DNA from: JAUVZL01 sp965603515
GTDB taxonomy: Bacteria; Hydrothermota; Tepidihabitantia; SM23-42
DNA length: 64,000 nucleotides
Direction: 5' to 3'
Assembly: GCA_965603515.1 (NCBI GenBank)
Contig: CBFDDH010000002.1
Location: forward strand, 1-64,000
Below are positions 28,198 through 36,298 of the stretch, in pieces. How positions within the stretch are numbered: position 1 is the stretch's first letter; every line of letters starts with the position of its first letter. Position numbers and translations under genes: made by a program. The notes under the pieces were generated by a model. It searched no databases. It worked only from the letters and a program-made list of their open reading frames with translations, and was not told where the DNA came from.

Positions 28198-28395
28198 CTA
28201 GATACTTGGATTGAATTTACTGTCTTTCAATTCATAAGTGAACTGAGTGAAACTATAGAGCTGCATGAGTTCTTCATAGGAAAATGTGGCGTTGCAGCCC
28301 GGACAAATGTAAAACCCTTCATCAGTAATCGTCAGATTTATGTATTTTGATGTAAAAATACAAAAAGGGCATAGTACTTTATCGATTTTCGCCAT
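28198..28395 (-). CDS. Small zinc-ribbon protein, leaderless
   Basis: 65 aa. Two CxxC pairs, CPFC (residues 9-12) and CPGC (32-35), separated by about 20 residues make a zinc ribbon; the remaining helix (YEELMQLYSFTQFTYEL) has no known match. A perfect consensus promoter ends 5 nt before the ATG, so the mRNA should begin at or next to the AUG. Function unknown; a nucleic-acid or protein adaptor is possible. Confidence 0.75.
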   Translation of the reverse strand: MAKIDKVLCPFCIFTSKYINLTITDEGFYICPGCNATFSYEELMQLYSFTQFTYELKDSKFNPSI

Positions 28396-28400
28396 GGGTA

Positions 28401-28428
28401 ATTATAACTATCTGGAGTATATTGTCAA
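28401..28428 (-). promoter_or_regulatory. Consensus promoter, leaderless start
   Basis: Minus strand TTGACA (28428-28423), 16-nt spacer, TATAAT (28406-28401); the ATG of the zinc-ribbon gene begins 5 nt further on. Confidence 0.85.
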
Positions 28429-28436
28429 TCTATTAG

Positions 28437-28468
28437 AGAAAGCGATGAATATATATTCATCGCTTTCT
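28437..28468. terminator. 32-nt perfect palindrome
   Basis: Self-complementary stem of 16 bp beginning AGAAAGCGATGAA, no unpaired loop in the simplest fold, with short T-rich ends. It lies downstream of the isoaspartyl peptidase gene (minus) and is its likely terminator. Confidence 0.6.
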
Positions 28469-28549
28469 TGATTACAATGATGGGATTAAGATTACAGTGA
28501 TACTTTCGGCTTTTTCATAAGTATCATACACTGCTTGACTCGTTCATTA

Positions 28550-29437
28550 CTAATATTTGAATACTTTCATTCTTCCGTCTTTGATATAGCACCAGGACAT
28601 AGCCCTTGTGTTATTGACACAGAGAATTCCGCCTTTCTTATCAAGCCCGATAAGACCACATCGACAACCGTATTTTGTTGCATAATCAATCACCATTTTG
28701 CCGGCGATGCGGGCTCGATGACTGGACATAAAGCAAACCGCCCTGAATGACAACAAGTGTCGCATTATCTCCTCGCCATGCCCGGTTGCCGTAACACCGC
28801 CATGTTTATCTGCGTAAACACCTCCCCCTATGACTGGTGTATCACCAACCCGACCAGGCATGTTTAGGGATATACCACCGGTTGAGTTTGCTGCTGATAG
28901 CAACCCATTTTGATCTATAGCAACTACACCAATGGTACCGTAGGAATCGGCTATTTCCTTAAGCTTGGGGAAATACGAGTGTTTTATATTTCTCTTCTTT
29001 CGCTGCCAGAGCCGTCTCTTTTCTTTTGTCTCTGGATTGTACGGTTTTATGCCCATTATCCGGGCAAATTTAGTAGCACCTTTACCACAGAGCAATAGAT
29101 GGTCAGTCTTTTCCATTACTGATCGCGCCACGCTTATCGGATATCTTACATTTTTCACTACGGCAACAGCGCCAAATGTCATTTCGCTTGTCATTATAGA
29201 GGCATCCATCTCAACTTCACCCACCAAATTGAGATAAGACCCGGTACCCGCATTAAACACTGTTGCATCCTCAAGGATCATACTTGATCGCTCCACCGCA
29301 TCAAGGCTCGAGCCACCCTGCTTCAATATGGAATAGCCAATGGATACTGCCTTTACTAATCCATTTCTTCTCCGTTCGGGAAAATTCAAACCTCCTGCTC
29401 CACCATTAACAATGATCGCACACGCGGTTTTTTTCAT
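28550..29437 (-). CDS. Isoaspartyl peptidase / plant-type L-asparaginase
   Basis: 295 aa Ntn-hydrolase. Precursor signatures HGGAG-like IIVNGGAGGL near the start and AGTGSYLN; the autocleavage and catalytic Thr is Thr168 in SYGTIGVVAID; substrate residues follow in GRVGDTPVIGGG and TGHGEE. Self-cleavage before Thr168 makes alpha and beta chains. It removes isoaspartyl dipeptides or hydrolyses asparagine. Consensus promoter boxes end 6 nt before the ATG, so the transcript should be leaderless. No ribosome site is present. Confidence 0.9.
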   Translation of the reverse strand: MKKTACAIIVNGGAGGLNFPERRRNGLVKAVSIGYSILKQGGSSLDAVERSSMILEDATVFNAGTGSYLNLVGEVEMDASIMTSEMTFGAVAVVKNVRYPISVARSVMEKTDHLLLCGKGATKFARIMGIKPYNPETKEKRRLWQRKKRNIKHSYFPKLKEIADSYGTIGVVAIDQNGLLSAANSTGGISLNMPGRVGDTPVIGGGVYADKHGGVTATGHGEEIMRHLLSFRAVCFMSSHRARIAGKMVIDYATKYGCRCGLIGLDKKGGILCVNNTRAMSWCYIKDGRMKVFKY

Positions 29438-29443
29438 CAGTCT

Positions 29444-29471
29444 ATTTTAGTAAGATTCGAAAATAAGTCAA
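29444..29471 (-). promoter_or_regulatory. Promoter, leaderless start of peptidase gene
   Basis: Minus strand TTGACT (29471-29466), 16-nt spacer, TAAAAT (29449-29444), then 6 nt to the ATG at 29437. Confidence 0.8.
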
Positions 29472-29544
29472 TCCATTCTTTCATTTGAGCCACTACATTT
29501 TTGATGTTTATACAGAAACAGAACTTAGGATGCCTGAAATTGCA

Positions 29545-30201
29545 CTAAACTCCGGGGACCGCTATTGCATAATTTCTTTTATTCTTATCACCCCGGCGAT
29601 ACGAATAGAAATACTCGGGGTGACATTTTGTGCAGAGATCAAGAGAACCAATAAGATTGTCCTTGCCGAGGTCCTCAATAACAGCTCCTTTGAGATCGAC
29701 AAAATATTTTCCATCTCTGCGAATTATGGCGTTTTCATATTGCGGCGTAAAGAGTCGGGCAGTATCTTTCTTGACTTCATAGCAACAAGATCCTATACAA
29801 GCACCAATGACATATTTATAATTGCTCATAAGCCGGCTTGCTTTCTTGGCTATCCCTTTAATAATACCACGCCACCCGCAGTGAATAATGCATCTTTTTT
29901 GTGTATTAAACAGGTAAACCGGTAAACAATCAGCGATCTTTATACCCAGAATATAATTCGTCTTTTGGGAAATCATGCCATCGCCGATTCTCTTACTATC
30001 ATGATCCACATCGATTATTTCATCTAAATGTATCTGTTTCAGTAAAATCGGCTTGAATCGCTCAAGAAATTTTTCTTCATTGGACTTTGTCGAATAAAGC
30101 ATAAGCCTATTGTCTGATTTAAACTGAAAGAATTCAGTGTTATCATCTTTGGTTAGTTCCCACGATATCATACGTGTGCTCTTTGTGTTATTCGATGTCA
30201 T
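29545..30201 (-). CDS. pgeF: PgeF/YfiH-type multicopper-like (laccase-domain) protein
   Basis: 218 aa. Signatures of the YfiH/PgeF family: LLKQIH, GIKIADCLPVYLF, IIHCGWRGIIKGI and the C-terminal CTKCHPEYFYSYRRGD. The His-Cys-His metal site (QIH, ADC, HCGWRG) is intact. Members edit peptidoglycan precursors and act as purine-nucleoside phosphorylase/adenosine deaminase. The N-terminus is short compared with the usual 240-250 aa. It lies 5 nt after recJ; an internal ATG at 30171 is an alternative start. Confidence 0.88.
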   Translation of the reverse strand: MTSNNTKSTRMISWELTKDDNTEFFQFKSDNRLMLYSTKSNEEKFLERFKPILLKQIHLDEIIDVDHDSKRIGDGMISQKTNYILGIKIADCLPVYLFNTQKRCIIHCGWRGIIKGIAKKASRLMSNYKYVIGACIGSCCYEVKKDTARLFTPQYENAIIRRDGKYFVDLKGAVIEDLGKDNLIGSLDLCTKCHPEYFYSYRRGDKNKRNYAIAVPGV

Positions 30202-30206
30202 TAAAC

Positions 30207-31898
30207 CTATGCACTTTTCTTCATTTCCTTGATTTTAAGTATTTTCTTTCTCTTACCGCCGTATGAATCCTCAGCTATCGAAAACAGACAATCGAGTTTG
30301 GTCTTCCCAACCTCGATTTCCAGAATCTTATCTGCCTGGTTAAAGGCGATTACCCCGAAAGTCTTGTCACCGTCTCTTAACACGAATTTCAGGTGCTTCT
30401 TACCAACTACTCTTGGCACCCCCACTACTTCCAGATTCACACCCAAGAAAACAGGTTGAGTGTTTGCCATACCGGTTGGCTCGAAGAACTTCAAAAAATA
30501 AACAACTTCTTCAGTAATTTCATCCAGACTAATTTCCATATCGTAGGAGTGTTTCCTTTTGAAAATCGCCTCATCGAATTTTAGTGCATAGTCATTAATA
30601 CATTGACGCAGTTGAGCGAGTTTTTCTACCCTCAATTCCAACCCAGCTGCCTGGCTATGTCCACCGTATCTGACAAGCAGATCCTGACACGCACTTAGGG
30701 CTTCAGCGATATCTAGTCCGGGTATTGAGCGAGCCGAACCTTTAGCTATATCCTCTTTTAACGATAGAATGATTACTGGTTTGTACGCCTTCTCAGATAT
30801 TTTGGATGCCACAATTCCAACTACACCTTCATGCCAGTTTTCTTTTCCAACAACAATTATTCTATCTTTGTCGAACCGGTTTTCTTGAATTATGAATTTA
30901 GCTTCTTGGTAGATTGTGTCCTCGATCACTCGCCTTTCCTGATTATCATCAGACAGATTCTGTACGAACTCGGTTGCCTTTGTTCGTTCATTCGTCAAAA
31001 AGAGTTCTAAAGCTTCTTTTGCATCGCGCATCCGACCACAAGCATTGATTCTCGGACCTATTATGAACCCTAGATGATATGACATCAAATCATCTTTTAA
31101 CCTGGTCTCCTTGAGTATTGCCTGTATTCCTGTCTTTTTGCTCTTTGCGATCTTTTTTAGACCGTATTTGACAAGCACACGGTTTTCATCGATCAAGGGC
31201 ACGACGTCAACAACGCTTCCTAAGGCAACAAGGTCCAGGTCTTCATATATTACCTCAACCGGCTTTTTCATTTTAATTAATAACCCTTGGATCAATTTAA
31301 ATGCAACACCAACACCAGCCAGTTCTTTAAAAGGATACTTGTCACCTGGCAGCTTCGGGTTCAGAATCGCATAAGCGTCTGGCAGTACTGACTGGGGTTT
31401 GTGGTGATCGCAGATAATTATATCAAGGTTATCCTGCTTCGCTTGTAAAACCTCTTGTACTGAGGTAATCCCACAGTCAACTGTGATCACCAGGGTGCAT
31501 CCTTTTTCTATCGCATGACTAATGCCCTTGGAAGAAAGACCATAGCCCTCGACAATACGGTGCGGTATATAATACTCAACATTGAGCCCCAATTTTCTGA
31601 GGTTGTCTATAACAAGAGCTGAGCCAGTAATACCATCAGCGTCATAATCACCATGAACAAGGACATTTTCTTTGGTCTCAATAGCTTTGATGATTCTATT
31701 TACTGCCTTTTCCATACCGCCCAATAAAAAAGGATCGTGCAGATCAGACAAAGATGGAACAAAATACCTTTCTATTTTTTCCGGCGTATCATATCCGCGG
31801 TTTTTCAAGATCTGAACAACGATCTTGGGTATTTTCTTATCCCGTATTTCCATATCAGATGCATCAATAGATTGACCTTTTAAGATCCACTCACTCAA
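30207..31898 (-). CDS. recJ: Single-strand-specific exonuclease RecJ
   Basis: 563 aa, TTG start with GGAGAG upstream. DHH phosphoesterase motifs: VHGDYDADGITGSAL (near residue 80), TVDCGITS, and ICDHHKPQ (the DHH). DHHA1 domain near 320-440 with GKENWHEGVVGIVASKI and RYGGHSQAAGLEL; the C-terminal OB-like domain ends in a Lys-rich tail. It degrades single-stranded DNA 5' to 3' in recombination and mismatch repair. It is probably the first gene of a recJ-pgeF pair. No clear consensus promoter; a TATAAT lies just upstream of the ribosome site. Confidence 0.95.
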   Translation of the reverse strand: MSEWILKGQSIDASDMEIRDKKIPKIVVQILKNRGYDTPEKIERYFVPSLSDLHDPFLLGGMEKAVNRIIKAIETKENVLVHGDYDADGITGSALVIDNLRKLGLNVEYYIPHRIVEGYGLSSKGISHAIEKGCTLVITVDCGITSVQEVLQAKQDNLDIIICDHHKPQSVLPDAYAILNPKLPGDKYPFKELAGVGVAFKLIQGLLIKMKKPVEVIYEDLDLVALGSVVDVVPLIDENRVLVKYGLKKIAKSKKTGIQAILKETRLKDDLMSYHLGFIIGPRINACGRMRDAKEALELFLTNERTKATEFVQNLSDDNQERRVIEDTIYQEAKFIIQENRFDKDRIIVVGKENWHEGVVGIVASKISEKAYKPVIILSLKEDIAKGSARSIPGLDIAEALSACQDLLVRYGGHSQAAGLELRVEKLAQLRQCINDYALKFDEAIFKRKHSYDMEISLDEITEEVVYFLKFFEPTGMANTQPVFLGVNLEVVGVPRVVGKKHLKFVLRDGDKTFGVIAFNQADKILEIEVGKTKLDCLFSIAEDSYGGKRKKILKIKEMKKSA

Positions 31899-31917
31899 AG
31901 TCTCTCCTCAGATTATA

Positions 31918-31986
31918 TAACGAATTACTATTCAATAATTTAACCGATTACCATTTAACCATTCAACTATTTGACCATTTAACCAA
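31918..31986. repeat. Phrase-like repeat (TTTAACCATT units)
   Basis: About 70 nt of near-tandem ACCATTTAACC/ACTATTTGACC words between recJ and the RNase P RNA gene. Same type as the other low-complexity repeats, different wording. Confidence 0.65.
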
Positions 31987-31989
31987 ATG

Positions 31990-32358
31990 TGGGGTGACCT
32001 ATAAGCCGGGTTCTGTCTTGGATAACCATTTATCTTGGCATAGCATCACTACTATGCTCTTTGCAACCTACCCACCCCGTCTCTGCATAGAGCAGAAGGA
32101 AACGGGCAATTCCATACGGGGCTTATTTGGTTTTGCTTCAGATGGGGTTTACCCTGCCTTTAGTGTCGCCACTAAAGCGGTGAGCTCTTACCTCGCCATT
32201 TCACCCTTACCAACCACTAATGTGGCTAGAGGTATATTTTCTGTGGCACTTTCCCTCCGCACCTATGATAAAAGGTGCGGGGCTTCCAGTTAGGAAGCAT
32301 CCTGCCCTTTGAAGCCCGGACTTTCCTCTCACATAGAGCGGCTATCCAGCCACCCCAC
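31990..32358 (-). ncRNA. rnpB: RNase P RNA (bacterial type A)
   Basis: On the minus strand the 5' end has GGCTGGATAGCCGCTC followed by GAGAGGAAAGTCCGGGCTTC, the universal P4 strand. The 3' end has GAACCCGGCTTATAGGTCACC. Both ends and internal CAGGATGC and GGCGAGGTAAGAGCTCACC-type conserved regions (CR-II/III) are present. Length about 369 nt is normal. It matures the 5' ends of tRNAs. A consensus promoter sits just upstream. Ends are estimated to within a few nt. Confidence 0.95.
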
Positions 32359-32364
32359 GTATTA

Positions 32365-32392
32365 ATATAAGCAAAAGAATCAGCTATGTCAA
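32365..32392 (-). promoter_or_regulatory. Promoter of rnpB
   Basis: Minus strand TTGACA (32392-32387), 16-nt spacer, TTATAT (32370-32365); the alternative reading TATATT has a 17-nt spacer. The -35 box overlaps the stop codon of btuB. Confidence 0.72.
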
Positions 32393-34344
32393 TACTGTAT
32401 TGATAGACGCCCGGAAAACGTGCGTCCGGGCATAGGATAATCCAAATCATTCATCGTGTAGCCGAATTGAGTGGCATAACCTTGGTCTAATAAGTTCTTG
32501 GCACCGACTGACAGTTTCAGAAACTTGAACATTGTTTTACTAACACTGGTATTAAGTATTAGATATGGATCAATCGTCTTCGTATCCATAGAGACATAAG
32601 GGTACTGGTCATAATTTACGTAGTAATTGAACTGTTCAGCAACTATCAAGCCTTCTATATTGAAACCGAATCCATGGGGTAAATTGAAATCAAGTTTTGC
32701 AGAAACAGAATATTTCGGTGTAAAAGCAGTTTTTCTTTCTTCTTCCTCGATTATCGTGAGACCAGTATCTGCTATCCAGTCGTAAAAATCATAGGTGATT
32801 TCATCATTCTCCTGCCTTGAATAAAGATACGAACCTTCAAGATGGATGCCCACGATTTCATTGATCTGATTATTCACCTCCAATTCTAACCCCTTAACTG
32901 ATATGTAATTCACATTCCGGGGTTGCCACTGACCATTATCTGCAGGAAGCCATGATATCCGGTCTTTAACTGAACGACCAAATAGCGATAATGCTGCGAA
33001 GAGAACAGGTGAAGGAGAACTTTCAAGCCTTAATTCATATGCCCATCCATGTTCTGGTTTAAGATCAAGGTTCCCCGAACCAGGCCAGAACAAATCATTG
33101 AACGTGGGAGCTCTGAATGCCTTGCCAATGGAGATCTTCGCCCAGAGGTTATCCATGATCGGTGTGACAAAACCAACTGCCGGTGATAGAAAATAATCGT
33201 ATCTTGAATTCCAATCAAACCTTATGCTCGGTGTAAATATGAAGTGGTTCATCTTGTGTTTCAATTCAAGCCAGGCACCAATATTATATGAAGAAGCATT
33301 CCACACCGTATCACGGTATTGCTCATGGGTCTCAGTTGTTTCAAGTGTATCATAGTGTGTATCAATGCCTAATACTGCTTCAGTACTATTTATGCTTATC
33401 TGTGCCATTGTATTAGAACCAAATGTATAGGTAAGGTAATCATAATCAGTGTCTATGGTATCTTGACCCGCTCCGATATACGCAGTGTGGAATTGAATTA
33501 GGCGACGGTCAGCAAAAAAGGTATTGGTTAAACCAAAACCATCTGATATATCCCATTTGACGCAGACATTACCGAGTAGGCGATTGTCCTTTTCTCGATC
33601 CAAAAGAGAAGCTGAGCTTGAATCAGCAAGCATTGGTCCCGGGATTCCGTAGTCTTTGCTATTATAGGTGAATGTTGAAATGATCTGTGCCTTATCTGGC
33701 TTATAACTGAGCGAACCTGTAAAATAATAACCAGTATAATCGCTATTGTCCCTAAAACCATCTGAAGCACTATATGCTCCTGCTGCATCAAAAGTCGTCT
33801 TGCCAATAGGCAGACCCACCTTTACGAATAATTCTCTTGATTGGAAAGGCGCATCCAGATCGGTTGTTGATGGAAAGAATGAAGCTTTGAACTCGGGCTT
33901 TTCATAATCTTTTGTGGTTATGATATTTACTGCACCGCCAATGCCATTTGCTCCGTACAAACTTGAAACCGGACCTTTGACGATTTCAATGCGCTCGACT
34001 GTATTGATATTTATCGCACTCAAATCAGCCATGCCTACGGTTATCAAATTCAAAGGGTGACCATTTACAAGCACCAAGGTTCCATTTGCGGGTATCCCGC
34101 GTATCGATATGCTCGATACTGAACCGGGGTTACCATAGTCTTTAATATCTGCACCGGCATAAGCCTGTAAGACTTCACCAACACTTATCGCATTGAGCTT
34201 ATCAAGCTCCTCTTTATCAATGACTACTGTTGCCAGTGCGATATCCTGTAATGCTGCAGGATAACGCGTGGCAGTTACCACAATTTCATCTAATTCAAAG
34301 ATGGGTTGGGCAACCAACATAACAAGAAAAACCAAAGGGATCAT
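32389..34344 (-). CDS. btuB: TonB-dependent cobalamin receptor (BtuB-like)
   Basis: 651 aa from ATG 34344, which has AGGAGG 5 nt upstream; the longer frame upstream runs through the riboswitch. Signal peptide (about 1-16), TonB box DEIVVTATR (19-27), plug domain to about 150 (VLVNGHPLNL, ERIEIVKGPVSSLYGANGIGGAVNIIT), then a 22-strand-type barrel ending in an aromatic-rich last strand (GRTFSGRLSIQY). The cobalamin riboswitch in its leader makes vitamin B12 or a related corrinoid the likely substrate. Energy would come from TonB/ExbBD such as those at 884-3315. Confidence 0.92.
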   Translation of the reverse strand: MIPLVFLVMLVAQPIFELDEIVVTATRYPAALQDIALATVVIDKEELDKLNAISVGEVLQAYAGADIKDYGNPGSVSSISIRGIPANGTLVLVNGHPLNLITVGMADLSAININTVERIEIVKGPVSSLYGANGIGGAVNIITTKDYEKPEFKASFFPSTTDLDAPFQSRELFVKVGLPIGKTTFDAAGAYSASDGFRDNSDYTGYYFTGSLSYKPDKAQIISTFTYNSKDYGIPGPMLADSSSASLLDREKDNRLLGNVCVKWDISDGFGLTNTFFADRRLIQFHTAYIGAGQDTIDTDYDYLTYTFGSNTMAQISINSTEAVLGIDTHYDTLETTETHEQYRDTVWNASSYNIGAWLELKHKMNHFIFTPSIRFDWNSRYDYFLSPAVGFVTPIMDNLWAKISIGKAFRAPTFNDLFWPGSGNLDLKPEHGWAYELRLESSPSPVLFAALSLFGRSVKDRISWLPADNGQWQPRNVNYISVKGLELEVNNQINEIVGIHLEGSYLYSRQENDEITYDFYDWIADTGLTIIEEEERKTAFTPKYSVSAKLDFNLPHGFGFNIEGLIVAEQFNYYVNYDQYPYVSMDTKTIDPYLILNTSVSKTMFKFLKLSVGAKNLLDQGYATQFGYTMNDLDYPMPGRTFSGRLSIQY

Positions 34345-34381
34345 CGTTACCTCCTTTCGTCCGAAGGATCTCTCCTGTGAT

Positions 34382-34551
34382 GTTGATGGATAGGTCTCCT
34401 GGCTTATCCAACTCTCATCAACCTTCCCGCCCCCCATACTAATACAATTAGTGTGGGGGTCAGTGGCTTCCTATGACGAGAGCTACTTTTTGGAATCACA
34501 GTGGCGGCGACCGCGTCCGATTCTCACGGTGCTTCCCTTGAATCCACCAAC
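34382..34551 (-). promoter_or_regulatory. Cobalamin (AdoCbl) riboswitch with SD-masking hairpin
   Basis: P1 is formed by GTTGGTGGAT (34551-34542) and ATCCATCAAC (34391-34382). Conserved blocks in order: GGGAAGCACCGTGAGAATC, CGCCACTGTGA, AAGCCACTGACC, GGGAAGGTTGATGAGAG and the B12-box-like GCCAGGAGACC. Downstream, TCCTT (34368-34364) can pair with AAGGA (34356-34352), masking the AGGAGG of btuB, which fits translational repression when B12 is bound. The mechanism is inferred; the aptamer identity is firm. Confidence 0.93.
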
Positions 34552-34591
34552 TTAAATAACTATAAATGGAAAAAACGCAAAGTCAAGTTGT

Positions 34592-35278
34592 TTAAAAAAT
34601 ACTAATAACAAAAGTAAATAAAAGAACGAGTATTAATGCCGGCAAAAAATTACCGTTTTTTATTTGTTTTAACCCTAATAGTTTGATGCCGATACCAAAT
34701 ATGATTATGCCACCGACACTTGTGAAATCATTTAAGTACTGGGGGGTAGTCAGGAAGTCCATCTGACCGGCAAGCAGGACTAAACCTCCTTGGAAAAAAA
34801 GAACTGTCAAGGCTGAGAATATCACACCCAAACCAAAAGTAGATGCCAGAATGATCGCCGCTACACCGTCCATCAATGATTTTACAAAAAGTAATTCAGG
34901 GTTATTTTCTACTCCAGCCTGGACGCAACCGAGCACGGTCATCGGGCCAATACAGAAAAGCAAACTGGCGAATACAAAACCCTGGGCAAACAAGCCTTGA
35001 TCATGGGAAGCAACCAGGTTCTTCAATTTTGAACCGACTCGCTCAATGGCTTCTTCAATCCCGATAAACTGACCAAGCGCGCCACCTGTAACAATACTCA
35101 ATACAACAACTATAGCATTTTTCATCTCAATCCCGAGTTTTATCCCGAGCAAACAGGTAAATAGCCCTAACCCCGTCATAATGCTCTTCTTTACATTTTC
35201 TGGTATCCCTTTTTTAAGGAAAAGGCCCAATAAACTGCCGATGATTACAAGCACGGTGTTTACGACTACCCCGATCAT
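34592..35278 (-). CDS. DUF554 family membrane protein, leaderless
   Basis: 228 aa, six or seven membrane helices. Signatures: GVVVNTVLVIIGSLLGLFLKKGIPE at the start and LFCIGPMTVLGCVQAGVENN mid-protein, both typical of DUF554 (YdfK). Function unknown, presumed transporter. A TTGAAA-16-TATAAT promoter ends 6 nt before the ATG. It lies upstream of the riboswitch and btuB on the same strand, so btuB may also be read from this promoter. Confidence 0.88.
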   Translation of the reverse strand: MIGVVVNTVLVIIGSLLGLFLKKGIPENVKKSIMTGLGLFTCLLGIKLGIEMKNAIVVVLSIVTGGALGQFIGIEEAIERVGSKLKNLVASHDQGLFAQGFVFASLLFCIGPMTVLGCVQAGVENNPELLFVKSLMDGVAAIILASTFGLGVIFSALTVLFFQGGLVLLAGQMDFLTTPQYLNDFTSVGGIIIFGIGIKLLGLKQIKNGNFLPALILVLLFTFVISIF

Positions 35279-35284
35279 ACCATC

Positions 35285-35312
35285 ATTATATCCACCTCAC
35301 ATCGAATTTCAA
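35285..35312 (-). promoter_or_regulatory. Promoter, leaderless start of DUF554 gene
   Basis: Minus strand TTGAAA (35312-35307), 16-nt spacer, TATAAT (35290-35285), 6 nt to the ATG. It is arranged back-to-back with the plus promoter at 35323. Confidence 0.75.
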
Positions 35313-35322
35313 CCACAGAGTA

Positions 35323-35350
35323 TTGACTTGAACTTGTTCGTTGGTATAAT
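35323..35350 (+). promoter_or_regulatory. Promoter of the broken small membrane gene
   Basis: TTGACT (35323-35328), 16-nt spacer, TATAAT (35345-35350). A GGAGGAGG ribosome site and ATG 35370 follow. Confidence 0.78.
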
Positions 35351-35369
35351 CGATTTGAAGGAGGAGGAT

Positions 35370-35783
35370 ATGGCCTATATTCTATTTTTTACGATCTGTA
35401 TTAACACATCTGTTGATAGTATTGATCCTCACATTGATATTCCTGAAAAAGAAAGTTATACAAAACAGATATTGTTAAATGGTATTGTTGGTATTGGCTT
35501 TGGAATTGGCACAGGTATCTTCTATAGGAAAGGAAACAACGCGTACGATGAATATTAAAATAGTACATCCACAGAATCGGCGATTGATAACTGGAATAAA
35601 ACAAAGGTCTATGACAATCTTAGAAACGTCTGCGCAGTGGGTGCGCTATTCTTTACGATAAGGGCGGTCTATTATCAGTTAAAGAATATCAGAGCGTCGA
35701 AATCCACAAATTTTATGCCAACACTTGATTTTCAATACTCTTACCGCAACAAATGGTCATTAGGTTTAAAGAAAAGGCTGTAG
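35370..35783 (+). pseudogene. Small membrane protein gene interrupted by one in-frame TAA
   Basis: ATG 35370 with AGGAGG gives MAYILFFTICINTSVDSID and a membrane-like GIVGIGFGIGTGIFY, ending YDEY then TAA at 35556-35558. The same frame then continues open for 74 codons: NSTSTESAIDNWNKTKVYDN, RNVCAVGALFFTIRAVYYQL and a tail ending SLGLKKRL, with stop TAG at 35781. The second part looks fully protein-like, with a second membrane helix. One C-to-T change (CAA to TAA) would explain it. Either a young pseudogene, read-through, or a sequencing error. The promoter and ribosome site are intact, and the next gene starts 10 nt after the final stop. Confidence 0.75.
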
Positions 35784-35793
35784 AGGGGGAGAA

Positions 35794-36276
35794 ATGAAGA
35801 AATTCTATTACATATTGCCTTTTATTATACTCTCTATACTTTCCTGCCGTGAAAGAACAAACGTGTTTGACGTCCTTGATGAAGATTTCATGGCACCGCC
35901 TCACATATGGGATACCTGGGTATCAGGAGTTTATTATGACCCTTCTGGATATCTTGTCGGTGTCCGTATGCAAATCGATTTCACTGACCGATTTGAGAAA
36001 GCTCTGCCCCTGTATCACGAGTTTTATCAAGATGTGAGTCTTCGTACTGAGCTGCAAACCGATGCTGCAATAGGAACGATCAGCTATTCCGTGGAGATAT
36101 TTGGCCCTTACGAAGTAGGCGAGTATTGTTTAAAGATATATTTTGGCGAAATGGCGATAGGTGCTTGTAGATTCGATGTGATATCAGATGATGGTAGATT
36201 GACGATACCGAAGGTTTCTACTTATACTACGGATTTGCCTAAATCTATTTACTGGCATTGCTCTGTACTCTTCTAA
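35794..36276 (+). CDS. Lipoprotein of unknown function
   Basis: 160 aa. Signal peptide with lipobox SILSC (Cys18), then a beta-rich domain (VSGVYYDPSGYLVGVRMQIDF; YSVEIFGPYEVGEYCLKIYFG) and Asp/Tyr-rich sequence. No family recognised. AGGGGGAGAA precedes the ATG. It probably shares a transcript with the broken membrane gene upstream. Confidence 0.7.
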   Translation: MKKFYYILPFIILSILSCRERTNVFDVLDEDFMAPPHIWDTWVSGVYYDPSGYLVGVRMQIDFTDRFEKALPLYHEFYQDVSLRTELQTDAAIGTISYSVEIFGPYEVGEYCLKIYFGEMAIGACRFDVISDDGRLTIPKVSTYTTDLPKSIYWHCSVLF

Positions 36277-36298
36277 GAAACTAAGGACAATTATAGAA

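Noticed and set aside
31994..32293. ORFs on both strands inside 31990-32450
   Set aside because: The sequence is RNase P RNA; the ORFs have no ribosome site and no protein-like composition.
34345..34437. 31-residue N-terminal extension of BtuB (MGGGKVDESW...)
   Set aside because: It is translated riboswitch sequence; the proper ATG has AGGAGG and starts a signal peptide.
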